A DNA stretch of 22,481 bases from Chara braunii (GCA_003427395.1 BFEA01000532.1:497798-520278), one strand, 5' to 3'. Shown: positions 7,112 to 15,297, counted from the first letter of the stretch. Program-made: numbers and translations. Notes: generated by a model not told the origin, from the sequence alone.

Positions 7112-8632
7112 CTACTCATCTACATCGTCATGTCCACGAAGTCGCCTCCTCCTTTCTTCCATTAGTAACTGTTGTTGCTCATGAACAATGATATCTCCAT
7201 CAAGATAAAGGTTTGTCGTATTGTCACACTTACGTTTAACAACCGTCGAATCATTAAACTTTCTGTAGTCCCCCCTTTTCAAATAGCTTAATAAGCGGCC
7301 ACACTTAGGACATAAACGCCTCAGTGCTTCAATCAACGCAAGCACCACCACATGCAATTTTGTCTCATGTTCCTTATTTATGCTCGTGAAAGCATTCAAT
7401 TCATTTTTCATATGCTCAATGTCTTTCATAAACAGCATTGACGAATAACCATCAATGCGGTTCACCAACAAAATTCTCAGAGTGTACAACTGTTGTTTGT
7501 AACGTGTCACCATGCCATTCGTGAATCCGTCATCACATCGATCAGAAAAACTTTCCCTGAACACTGAACCCATTAACTCTTCTCGTGTTTGCTTGTACAA
7601 ATATCCAAGCGTGATCACTATTCCCCTCAACTAACTATCATTTATCGGAAAATTCATCGCATTTTGCATCTCTAAGAGTGCATTCCTTTGTGTTAGCTCC
7701 GGACCAACATTTCGCAATGACTCTAACATAACAATCCAACACGTTTTGGAAAGGTGTTCCAAAGTTGCACTCGATGGAATCTTAAACAGATCTGAGGCAA
7801 AAGAAGAATCAATCGATGGTAAGGCACCTACCAACAATATTTTTCTTATCCCACTCTCGGTTTCTTCTAATCGCTGACATAAATCGGAACACTCTTGTAA
7901 CAAGTGCGGGTCAACTCTAGTACTAAGCTTACAAACTTCGTCTAACAAATCGTTTATAATGGAAGATTGAATTAAATGCATAAAGTCTCTGTCCATGTCC
8001 TCCGCAACATCCGCCTCCTTCTTCACAACCCCAACACCGAACACATAGGAATCTCTTACCTCTTCAATTCGTTTCGCTTCGACGAAACTTACAACCACTT
8101 ACCGTGCATTCAACTCAACTTTTATAAATACATTCCTCAATGCATTCACTTCCTCCACCTTCTTCTTCAACATTTCTAGCAGCTCATCCTGAGTCAATCA
8201 AAGACCTTCATTGTCTGTGAGGTAGCAGCCACATACTCTCCTCAACGTAAAATCACTGGAAAGCTTATCTTCAACACCATACTGCAATTTAGACTGAGGT
8301 TCATGCAAACGTTGTTCTCTCTCATGAATCTCGTTCGCTACGGTATACTCGTACTATTCGTCCCACTTCTCAATGTATATATCTTTCAGGTGAGTTTTAA
8401 TGAGGGGATGGTCGAATGACTCGAATGCATCATCATATGCGGCCTTATCCCAATCAGATCGCGATGATCCCTCGACCCCCGTTTCTGTATATCTGTCAAC
8501 CACCACGTTGGTTTCACCAGACACTTGTCCATCTGCAAAGACCACCACGAGAAAAACAACGAATATACCAATAACAAAATCAAACGATAATCTAACCTGT
8601 ATTAGAATGTAATACCCATTGCCATATACCAA
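7112..8632 (-). pseudogene. Unknown protein relic: 507-codon frame with four in-frame stops
   Basis: One minus-strand frame runs the whole way. It is broken only by TAG (about 8356-8354), TGA (about 8205), TAA (8101-8099) and TAG (7633-7631), with no frameshift. Readable parts include WDKAAYDDAFESFDHPLIKT, HLKDIYIEKWDE, stop, YEYTVANEIHEREQRLHEPQ, LTQDELLEMLKKKVEEVNAL (coiled-coil-like), SGIRKILLVGALPSIDSSFA, LRGIVITLGYLYKQTREEL and LRRLCPKCGRLLSYLKRG, ending in a charged tail (LLMEERRRRLRGHDDVDE). The 5' hydrophobic part (8632-8550) is probably intron: TTTTCTCGTGGTGGTCTTTG followed by CAG just before ATGGACAAG looks like a splice acceptor. I recognise no family; LLVG resembles a P-loop start, but no GKS/T follows. 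A CPxC pair is visible. Likely a pseudogene, or a gene-family member lost by point mutations. Confidence 0.6.
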
Positions 8633-8722
8633 CGCTATCGTTTAAGACATAAAAGAAGAAATTAAACAATCATTCATGGACTTACACACACATACACACA
8701 TACAAACAAAGATAAATCGATA

Positions 8723-8724
<2 letters not shown>

Positions 8725-8767
<43 letters not shown>
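8725..8767. repeat. (GA)n microsatellite
   Basis: About 21 uninterrupted GA units, directly abutting the GTAC-word module. Preceded by an ACACATAC-type short repeat at about 8684-8708. Confidence 0.95.
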
Positions 8768-8768
<1 letters not shown>

Positions 8769-9271
8769 AAGAAAAAAGGGCTCCGTTGCGTCGACTCCGT
8801 CCAACACCCATCGAGGTGTCGACTCCGAATTAGAAGCGGGCTTGGATGCCAGTTGTACGCACCCTCGTACGAGTACAGATTCGTACTCCTGCACTCGTAC
8901 GCTAGGGGACCCGTACGACTTTTTTTTTTTTTTTTTTTTTTTTTTATTTTTTTTTTTTTTTTTTTTTAAGAATTTGCAAATAATGCTCATGCAAATGTTG
9001 CTTGTTTTGTACTGTTGCATCACTTTTTTGTTTTTTCGGATTTTTTTGATGACTTTATTTTTTATTTTATTATTATTTTTTTTTTTTTTTTTCGTACGGG
9101 GGCGTACAAAACGTACAGGTTCTCGTACAGATCCCGTACAGATATTACCTGTACATTTCGTACGGAAAGGCCCCGTATGTGTACGTTATGCAACGAAGGA
9201 AGCGGGTGTGTACGTCCAGGCAAGAAAAAGGCTCCATCGCGTCGACTCCGTCGAGGCCTCGACTTCGAATT
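8768..9271. repeat. GTAC-word module bounded by direct repeats
   Basis: The left end (8768-8831) and right end (9220-9271) share CAAGAAAAAGGCTCC, then TCGCGTCGACTCCGTC-like sequence, then TCGAxxxxTCGACTxCGAATTA. They are in the same orientation, about 450 bases apart. Between them lie two clusters of CGTAC/GTACG words (8855-8918 and 9092-9215) around long, interrupted T runs (8920-8967 and 9020-9092). Frames here are Phe-rich artefacts. The structure resembles a short element with direct terminal repeats or a duplicated boundary. Confidence 0.6.
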
Positions 9272-9329
9272 AAAAAAAAAAAAAAAACAGCAAGCACCTA
9301 GCCCCATCCTACACCCGGACCCGGCGAGC

Positions 9330-10262
9330 AGCTTAGGCCTGGGCCTGGACCAAACACCCAGGGTGTAGGCCTAGTCTGGGCCTATTTACGGGCTAGCCTT
9401 TTAAAGGGGAAAAAAAAAAGGGCTCCCAGGCTGCACCTAGGCCCGATCAGTTGGTTACCCTTGGGCGTGGACCCAGGATTCAACCCCAACCTGGGGCTGT
9501 CCCCTACATGCTATGTGCCTAGTCCTGTGTGCCCACCCTTCCTTGGACCTGTCTCCCTCGCCTGCTCCCAGCCTCTGTCCCTGACCTGATCCTTGGGTTG
9601 TGTCCCAAACCTGCGCAGAGCCTGTGTTCCCGACCTGCCTTGTGTCCCGGACCCTATCTCCCTGACCTGGGCCTGCTTGCCTGCCTACCAAGCCCCATGA
9701 TCAGGCTCATGACCAGGCCCAGGCAAACACCTGTCTGTGTAACTGTTTGTGTGCCTGTCTGCCTGTCTGTGTGCCTGTTTGCCTGCCTGCACACCTGTCT
9801 GTCTGTGTACCTGTCTGTTCAACCTGGCAGGCAGGCAGACATGCAGACAGACAAACAGACACGTAGACAAACATACAGACTGACAGACAAACAGACGGAC
9901 GGACATACAGTTTGTTTGTCCATCTGTCTGTCTCTGCGTCTGTCTGTCTGCCTGTCTGTCTGCCTGTCTGCTTCTCTGCATGCCTATTTCCCTGCCTGCC
10001 TGTACATATGTCTGTGTGCCTCTCTGCCTGTCTGTCTGGGCTTCGGCAGCGACTTAGGCCTGGACCAAACACCCAGGATTCAGGGCCAGTCAGGGCCTAT
10101 GCACGGGTCCAGGTCTGGGCCTGGACCGAACACCCAAGGTGCAGACCCAGTTTGGGCCTATGGACAGCCTGGTCTTTCAAAGGAAAAAACAGAAAAAAGG
10201 CTCTCAGCCTGCACTTGGGCCCGGTCAGCTGGTTAGCCTTGGGCGTGGACCCAGGATTCAGG
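9330..10262. repeat. CCTGGGCC-word direct repeats flanking a CTGT core
   Basis: Copy A (9330-9480) and copy A' (10100-10262) align over about 150 bases. Both have CTGGGCCTGGACC, AACACCCA, GGGCCTAT, an A-rich stretch, GGCTC, CTGCAC, GGTCAGxTGGTTA and CTTGGGCGTGGACCCAGGAT. A shorter partial copy is at 10048-10100. The core (9490-10040) is CCTGxxC-rich and then CTGT/CTGC tetranucleotides. The open frames here (Cys-Leu-Ser-Val runs) are products of the tetranucleotide repeat. Confidence 0.7.
9731..10038. repeat. CTGT/CAGA tetranucleotide array with strand switches
   Basis: The array reads CTGTCTGC-type words from 9731 to about 9826, changes to the complementary CAGACAGA type from about 9827 to 9908, then returns to TGTCTGTC type to 10038. 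The switches create long imperfect palindromes, for example around 9890-9935. A plain microsatellite expansion would keep one strand sense throughout. Confidence 0.75.
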
Positions 10263-10302
10263 CCCAGTTTGGGCCTATCCACAGATCCAGGGCTGGGCTT
10301 CT

Positions 10303-10452
10303 AGAATAGGCAGACGGACAGACAAACAAACACTTTGTTTGTCCGTTTGTCCGTCTCCCACAGGCAGATGGACAGACACACAGACAGACAGACAAACATG
10401 CCCACAGACAGACAGACAAACAGGCGCACAGACATACAGACAAACAGGCCCA
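10303..10452. repeat. Second CAGA array with hairpin
   Basis: GACGGACAGACAAACAAA (10313-10330) pairs with TTTGTTTGTCCGTTTGTCCG plus TC (10334-10355) across a three-base loop, apart from a four-base insertion. CAGACAGA words then continue to 10452. Beyond it lies a 24-base A run (about 10520-10544) between further CCTGG/GGGCC words up to 10610. Confidence 0.7.
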
Positions 10453-10759
10453 CACCAGGGCCACCTGTGTCAGTCTGTCCGTTTGAACCTTGGGATGCGC
10501 CTGGGACTGAGCCTGGCTGTAAAAAAAAAAAAAAAAAAAAAAAAGGTCCTTTCAGAGCTGCACTGTCAATCATGGGCCAGGTCCAGGTCAACATTCTGGG
10601 CCCGGGTCTTTAAGGGTCTGTGTCTGACCGAGGTCAATGTGAGTCCAACCTATAAAGTCGTCACAAAGTCAATAATCAAGCATATGAGTGCAAAACGATC
10701 GTGAAGGTCAACTTTAGCACGTCTGACCTGTGCACCCGCTGCTGGAGTGTTCCGTAGCC

Positions 10760-10762
<3 letters not shown>

Positions 10763-10812
<50 letters not shown>
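10763..10812. repeat. (CT)n microsatellite
   Basis: About 25 CT units. Frames through it read Leu-Ser or Arg-Glu repeats and are not genes. The region on either side (10620-10895) has no recognised feature. Confidence 0.95.
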
Positions 10813-10816
<4 letters not shown>

Positions 10817-10895
10817 TGCATGGCAACGACAGAACCTCAAGGAGCAACAAGAGGCCTGACCAGCGAGGAGCAATGGATCCCTTCGGTCTACCTGT

Positions 10896-11025
10896 GTAAC
10901 CGGGTGAACGCGGTGAACGCGTGTTCACGTTCAAACGCGCGTGTTCATACCCCCCGGGGCCGCGTTCAAACGCGTTGCGCACCACGTGGCACAAAAAATT
11001 TGAACGCGACACCGGGGGCCGCACG
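10896..11025. repeat. GAACGCG-word array, left
   Basis: Dense TGAACGCG, CGCGTTCA, GTTCACGTTC and TTCAAACGCG words. The same words recur at 12336-12435, on the other side of the fold-back element and the gap. Many words are inverted relative to each other, so the array is rich in short palindromes. Confidence 0.7.
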
Positions 11026-11160
11026 CGCACGCCGTGGACTACGGGGTGGTGGGCCTCATTCAACAAAACCCGAAAGTGCAAAAAAAAGCCCCCTCCGGAG
11101 GCCCACCCCCCCTACCGCGTCATCCCCCACAATATGTGAATGCTCCTTTTTTTTTTTCGA

Positions 11161-12070
11161 GGGGGGGGGTGGTTGAAATCCCTCTAATACTGCTCAGACG
11201 GCCCATGCAGGCTGTCCGAAGGGTCGTCGTAGCCGTGTGGCACAAATCTCTCCACCATAATCAAGGCAGGCAGTGAACATGAAGGTGAGCACGAGCTGGC
11301 CAAATATATAGTCCAAATTCGAATTCAGGTCTGTGTTTCAACAGTTATGGGTTGCTCACGTAGCTGTCTCTGCACGTGATTCTCAGAGCTTGGCTGCACT
11401 ACTCACCAAATGTGCAGAACTAGAATGAATCTTCTGCAGAACATGGATTAATACGCCGCCATATGGTTTGTCTTTTGTGCATGTGGTGAGTAGAGGCCCT
11501 TAGGGCCACTGCACGTATTCCTAAGAAAAAAAAAACGGGAAAAAAAGAAAAACGAGAAAAAAGCAAAAAAAAAAAAAAACAACAACGAGATTGCACAAAA
11601 GACAAAACATATGGCGAAGTATTATTCCATGTTCTGCAGAAGATTCATTCTAGTTTTGCACATTTGGTGAGTGGTGCAGCCAAGCTCAGAGAATCACGTG
11701 CAGAGACAGCTAAGTGAGCAAAAGCAAAACAAAAAAAAAAGAAAAACGAGATTGCACAAAAGACAAAACATATGGCGAAGTATTGTTCCATGTTCTGCAG
11801 AAGATTCATTCTAGTTTTGCACATTTGGTGAGTGGTGCAGCCAAGCTCTGAGAATCACGTGCAAAGACAGCTACGTGAGCAACCCATAACTGCTGAAACA
11901 CAGACCTGAATTCGAATTTCGGCTATATATTTGGCCTGCTCGTGCTCAACTTCATGTTCACTGCCTGCCTTGATTATGGTGGGGGGGTCTGCGCCACATG
12001 GCTACGACGACCCTTCAGAGAGCCTGCATGGGCCGTTTGAGCAGTATTAGAGGGATTTCAACCCCCCCCC
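11161..12070. mobile_element. Long fold-back element (arms about 320 bp)
   Basis: The left arm (11161-11481) and right arm (11753-12070) are inverted copies of each other at high identity. Both have GGTTGAAATCCCTCTAATAC, GGCCCATGCAGGCT, AGGGTCGTCGTAGCC, ATAATCAAGGCAGGCAGTGA, CACGTAGCTGTCT, CCAAATGTGCA and CTTCTGCAGAACATGG. Each arm ends outward in a G/C homopolymer. The right arm has a second, tandem copy of its inner part (11583-11720). The middle (11482-11582) is A-rich. There is no coding frame, so it is non-autonomous if a transposon (MITE or fold-back type). Target-site duplications cannot be read, because the right edge enters a poly-C run and a gap. Confidence 0.85.
11583..11881 (+). 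repeat. Tandem duplication inside the fold-back right arm
   Basis: Copy 1 (11583-11720) and copy 2 (11744-11881) both run ACGAGATTGCACAAAAGACA through ATATGGCGAAGTATT, TTCTGCAGAAGATTCATTC and GTGAGTGGTGCAGCCAAGCT to the GTGAGCA end. They are nearly identical. Copy 2 lines up with the left arm. A-rich spacers (11560-11580 and 11722-11744) precede each copy. Confidence 0.88.
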
Positions 12071-12330
12071 CCCCCCCCCCCCCCCNNNNNNNNNNNNNNN
12101 NNNNNNNNNNNNNNNNNNNNNNNNNNNNNNNNNNNNNNNNNNNNNNNNNNNNNNNNNNNNNNNNNNNNNNNNNNNNNNNNNNNNNNNNNNNNNNNNNNNN
12201 NNNNNNNNNNNNNNNNNNNNNNNNNNNNNNNNNNNNNNNNNNNNNNNNNNNNNNNNNNNNNNNNNNNNNNNNNNNNNNNNNNNNNNNNNNNNNNNNNNNN
12301 NNNNNNNNNNNNNNNNNNNNNNNNNNNNNN
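12062..12330. other. Poly-C run and assembly gap
   Basis: A C run of about 24 bases (12062-12085) leads straight into 245 undetermined bases (12086-12330), followed by more C. Frames reported across it are not biological. True length and content are unknown. Confidence 0.98.
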
Positions 12331-12335
12331 CCCCC

Positions 12336-12435
12336 TGCGCGAACGCGTCAAATGCGTTCACGCGCGTTCAGTGAACGCACGTTCACCACGTTCAAATCTT
12401 GAACGCAAAACGCGTGTTCAATGAACGCGCGTTAA
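12336..12435. repeat. GAACGCG-word array, right
   Basis: Words GCGAACGCG, GCGTTCACGCGCGTTCAGTG and GAACGCACGTTCACC match the left array at 10896-11025. Read on the minus strand it starts like the left array (GTTAACGCGCGTTCATTGAA). Together with the fold-back arms this suggests one large nested inverted structure from about 10896 to 12435. Confidence 0.65.
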
Positions 12436-12528
12436 CATAGCGGTCTACGCTGGCCCGACGACAACTTTTTCAGCAACAGGGATGTTATCGCTGGTACATA
12501 GTGCAGAAGCGGCAGACACACATGGCAG

Positions 12529-12893
12529 TTGAGGTCGATATGGAAATTGATGTTAGATAGCGAGATAGAGGAGAGAGAACGACTTCTAGAGCAGAAGGAG
12601 AGAGAAAAGGATATCAAGGCAGAGAGGTACCTGGAGAGGGTGAAAGAGGATCCAAAGGAGGTGGATTCTGGTGGAAGAAGAGGTGAAAACACTGAAAAGG
12701 GAAAGGGAGAAGTCACGTAGCCTTTCTCGCTCAAAAGTGGAGGAAGAGAGCTGGCAGGCACTTGACATTGCAATACGCATAGCAAAGAAACGGCTGATAG
12801 GAAGGACGAAGATGGAGGCTGTTCAAGAGAGGGAGAGACACACCCACATTAGACAGCTTGGTCAAGCAGCCATATCTGCGTTTTGGGAAATTT

Positions 12894-12897
<4 letters not shown>
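12529..12897 (+). pseudogene. Charged coiled-coil-like coding relic
   Basis: Frame one (from about 12529) reads DSEIEERERLLEQKEREKDI and AERYLERVKEDPKE. After about 12665 the protein-like content moves to another plus-strand frame: EEEVKTLKREREKSRSLSRS, then WQALDIAIRIAKKRLIGRTK and RHTHIRQLGQAAISAFWEIY. The second half is varied enough to look like real protein, unlike the pure Arg-Glu repeat that follows. I recognise no family. It is probably an exon or captured-gene fragment with one frameshift. It lies between the gap-side array and a GA microsatellite. Confidence 0.4.

Positions 12898-12950
<53 letters not shown>
12898..12950. repeat. (GA)n microsatellite
   Basis: About 26 GA units follow the coding relic; the relic's frame simply runs through it as Arg-Glu. 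Confidence 0.95.
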
Positions 12951-12954
<4 letters not shown>

Positions 12955-12958
12955 AGGA

Positions 12959-13152
12959 GGGCATCGCCACACCACACCCGAAATGTGCAAAATGAGAATG
13001 AACTTCCCGCTAGAACATGGCCAGATGCGCCTGCCACATTTTCTCACATTTCGACAGTGGTGTGGCGATGCCCACGGACCGCCCGCACCGCGGACCGAGC
13101 ACCAAACACTGGTGTGCCTGCATCTGGCCGTGTTCTAGCGGAAAGTTCATTC
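12959..13152. repeat. Interleaved inverted repeats (A-B-A'-B')
   Basis: A (12959-12992, GGGCATCGCCACACCAC then CGAAATGTG) is inverted at A' (13039-13073). B (12996-13036, GAATGAACTTCCCGCTAGAA then CATGGCCAGATGC) is inverted at B' (13115-13152). Because A' lies between B and B', the two stems cannot form together as simple nested hairpins. GC-rich sequence (CGGACCGCCCGCACCGCGG) lies between A' and B'. Confidence 0.85.
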
Positions 13153-13490
13153 CGACCCAAAAAAATTGTGAAAAAATTCAAAAAATATTTTTTTTGTCTT
13201 TTTTTCTTTGTTTTTTTTTCGGACCGACGCAAAAAAATGCAAATTCATGGAAAAAAAAAAAAACGGAAAGTCTTTTTTTTCTGGAAACAAAACGATAACA
13301 AAATGCGAAAGAAGAAAACAAAACGACACGCCAGAGCAGAAAATATAATTGAAAAAAAGAAAACATAAAAGATCAAATTCTGATCAATAAATAAAAGATA
13401 TAAAATAAATAATAAAAAACAACAATACCAAACAAAACGACATTTTTTTTTTTTAATACGAAAAAAACGAAAAAACAAAAACAAAAAGGG
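13153..13490. other. A/T homopolymer-rich filler
   Basis: A succession of A and T runs of 6-14 bases; frames are Lys or Phe runs. Nothing genic. Confidence 0.8.
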
Positions 13491-13751
13491 GGCTGGACAC
13501 AAACGGACACGGAAATGCTATCCGACCGCGGGTGCGTAGAGATATTCATCCGCATCGACGCCCGCCGTGTACCCGGCCCAGTGGGCACGCTCTCTCGTTT
13601 AGTGGCGCGCTGTGAAAAATTCGGTAGGCGCGCCACTCTGCACGCCCACCCGCCCTCGATCGCCTTCATCCGCCGGCCCGCACCGAAACTTCGACCCAAT
13701 TCTGGCGCACAGCGGACCATCAACCACCCCCCCGTGGCCAATGCTGCTTAA
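13491..13751. other. GC-rich segment, no recognised gene
   Basis: It contains many CGCC/CGGC words and the hairpin at 13602-13636. A 78-codon plus-strand frame (13515-13751) is open but shows no family signature, and its composition (Arg, Pro, Ala) is what GC-rich sequence gives by chance. Confidence 0.45.
13602..13636. repeat. Hairpin GTGGCGCGC / GCGCGCCAC
   Basis: A perfect 9-bp GC-rich stem (13602-13610 with 13628-13636) with a 17-base loop containing GTGAAAAATTCGG. Confidence 0.85.
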
Positions 13752-13842
13752 ACGGTAGGATATAGGATATATATATTCCTGGATATATCCATGATTTCCT
13801 GCTATACCGGCCTTCGTTTTTTCCCTGTCCTCAGTTGCTCTC

Positions 13843-13872
13843 TTTTGTCCTTTGAAAAGTCAAAGGACAAAA
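13843..13872. repeat. 13-bp perfect hairpin with AAAG loop
   Basis: TTTTGTCCTTTGA (13843-13855) and TCAAAGGACAAAA (13860-13872) pair perfectly around a four-base loop. Just upstream is an AT palindromic tract with GGATATATCC (about 13780). No gene adjoins it, so a terminator role has no support; it may be an element terminus or a small-RNA-like hairpin. Confidence 0.85.
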
Positions 13873-14104
13873 AAGGCCTTTGCGGTGAGCCGGCCACAAA
13901 CTTCTGACTCCTGCAACTAGGTACACTGCTGACAATCGCAACGCCATTTTGGCGGTTGAGGTGGCACTGTGCAACTGCAAATGCGTGACTAATTTTGTGA
14001 ATTATTTGTGAAGAAAAGGTCTTAGTGTGAGTATGCCTTTCTTTTTTTGAATATGAGATTGAAAATCAATTATGCGTCCATTCTTCAGCCGGGTCCAGAA
14101 TGGG

Positions 14105-14190
14105 AAGATGCCTGGTGTGTGGCCCAGTGGTTAGGGCACCGGTTGGAAATGCGCATTGTGGTTTGAGGTTGCTGGTTCAGAACTGCGCAT
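14105..14190 (+). mobile_element. tRNA-like SINE head, copy 1
   Basis: An RNA polymerase III A-box-like TGGCCCAGTGG (14120-14130) is followed, 43 bases later, by a B-box-like GGTTCAGAACT (14174-14184). The segment between (TTAGGGCACC...GGTTTGAGG) has tRNA-like D-loop and anticodon-arm spacing but no intact cloverleaf that I can fold by eye. This is the usual layout of a tRNA-derived SINE promoter. Confidence 0.65.
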
Positions 14191-14307
14191 CCATGCGCAC
14201 GGACACCGGCGGACGTTTACATAATGTGTACCCATCTGCAAACCCCCCTGGGCTGACGCAGGTAAGCTATTACAGACACTGCTTGCGCACCAACCAGGGG
14301 TCTTAGT

Positions 14308-14530
14308 CCATGGTTGTTGTATGTTGGGTCTGGGATGTGGGATGCTTGCCTGATGCTCTAGGTTCATGTGGTGGTTTGAGTGCTTGCATACTTGTTGGAG
14401 ATGATTGCTCATTTGCCTTCCGGTCCACTATTGCGCACATTGTCAGATTGTTCAGTTCCCACAGTAGCTCAGTAGGTTCGATAGTAGATTGCATGGATGA
14501 GGTTGTGTTCAAATTCACTCACGTACTGGG
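14308..14530 (+). mobile_element. Composite SINE: conserved leader plus second tRNA-like part
   Basis: It begins with the GTTGTTGTATGTTGGG module (about 14313), continues through CCTGATGCTCTAGGTTCATG, and reaches an A-box-like TAGCTCAGTAGG (14465-14476) and B-box-like GTGTTCAAATTC (14505-14516). The minus strand at 22262-22061 shows the same order: GTTGTTGTATGTTGGG, then CCTGATGTTCTTGGTCTATG, then A and B boxes. Two copies sharing leader and tRNA-like part support one SINE family. Copy 1's tRNA-like head lies just upstream (14105-14190), possibly making a dimer. Confidence 0.7.
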
Positions 14531-14552
14531 ACGCAGAGCCGAGAGACTTACA

Positions 14553-14890
14553 CCCCACCCATAGAATCAGGAACAGTTGATGAGAGTGAGAGTTAGTTAA
14601 AAAAAAAAAGAAAGTCTATGGTCGGTTCTGGTAAGTCTCTGGGGGTAAGAGTAGAGACTAGAAGGGGGCCCGTTGCCAGCTGAAGATCTGGGGGGGTCAG
14701 CCACTAGGCCCAGGAGGGGTTAGGATGTGGGCCCCCCCTTAGGACAGCTCGCCCATGGAATGGAACGGTTGATGAGAGTGAGGCTTAGTACGCTCTATGG
14801 CCGATGTCTGTCTGGAAAAAGTGAGACCTTACAGACCACCCATAGAAATAGGAACAGTTGATGAGAGTGAGACTTAGTACGGTCTATGGC
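14553..14890 (+). repeat. Three copies of a CCATAG...CTATGG unit
   Basis: Copies are at about 14557-14621, 14752-14800 and 14837-14887. Each runs from CCCATAGAA/CCCATGGAA through GGAACAGTTGATGAGAGTGA (or close) and CTTAGTAC to TCTATGG. Each starts and ends with complementary words (CCATAG/CTATGG). Copy 1 has an A-run insertion before CTATGG. The upstream words GAGACTTAC...CCACCC also repeat. The function is unknown. Confidence 0.8.
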
Positions 14891-15007
14891 TGGTGCTAGT
14901 AGGGTTCCTGTGTTGGGGGAGCTCTCTACGGGATTGATTGGGTTTCCTGCCTCCTTTATTCAGTTCACCATCAACAACATAGTTATATAACAACAGTGTA
15001 CACAGTG

Positions 15008-15060
15008 AACAACAGTAACAGTAACAACAGTAATAGTAACAACAGTAACAGTAACAACAG
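15008..15060. repeat. AACAACAGT / AACAGT tandem repeat
   Basis: Short imperfect tandem of AACAACAGTAACAGT and AATAGT units. Frames read Cys/Tyr or Thr/Val repeats and are artefacts. Confidence 0.85.
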
Positions 15061-15099
15061 CTGTGTATACAACCGAAGGAACGCAAAAAATAGGTCCAC

Positions 15100-15297
15100 C
15101 TATGGGACTTGTAGTGAAACGTCTATGCCTAGCACCTGAAGTACCCGGGCGGCAAGGCTCGCTCAAATATGCTTTGACGAGGGCTGAGTGGGGTGTGTGG
15201 GGCTCAGCTTAGCCCTGGTACCTGCAACTACTCTTCGGTCAGGTCACCCCCAGACCGGAGGGTGATGATCCTGAGGGGTAGACACTGAGGTAGGATA
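15100..15297 (+). repeat. Dispersed repeat, copy 1 (inverted partner at 20786-20984)
   Basis: Shared landmarks with the minus strand of the partner, in order: CTTGTAGT, ATGCCTAGC, GAAGTACCCG, GGGCTGAG, TAGCCCxGGTxCCTGCAAC, TCAGGTCACCC, GGGTGATGxTCC, ACTxxGGTAGGA. Identity is roughly 70% by eye over about 190 bases. No coding frame is conserved. It is probably part of an unclassified non-autonomous element. Confidence 0.75.

Noticed and set aside
7860-7890. P-loop NTPase call from KILLVGALPS in the minus-strand relic
   Set aside because: The GxxxxGK[ST] pattern is absent and no Walker B is evident; too weak to name a family.
8724-8969. Long Arg-Glu and Phe frames across GA and T runs (also near 6853, 10763, 12898)
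   Set aside because: They are direct translations of microsatellites and homopolymers, with no varied sequence.
9529-10304. 130-235 codon Cys/Leu/Ser/Val-rich frames on both strands
   Set aside because: CTGT/CTGC tetranucleotides are open in many frames on both strands at once; no protein-like content.
11998-12402. Frames spanning the N run
   Set aside because: Most codons are undetermined bases; assembly gap, not a gene.
13843-13872. Rho-independent terminator
   Set aside because: The shape fits, but there is no bacterial gene context anywhere in the window.
14120-14184. Functional tRNA gene
   Set aside because: A and B boxes are present but no acceptor stem or clean cloverleaf; the B box deviates. 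Better explained as a SINE.
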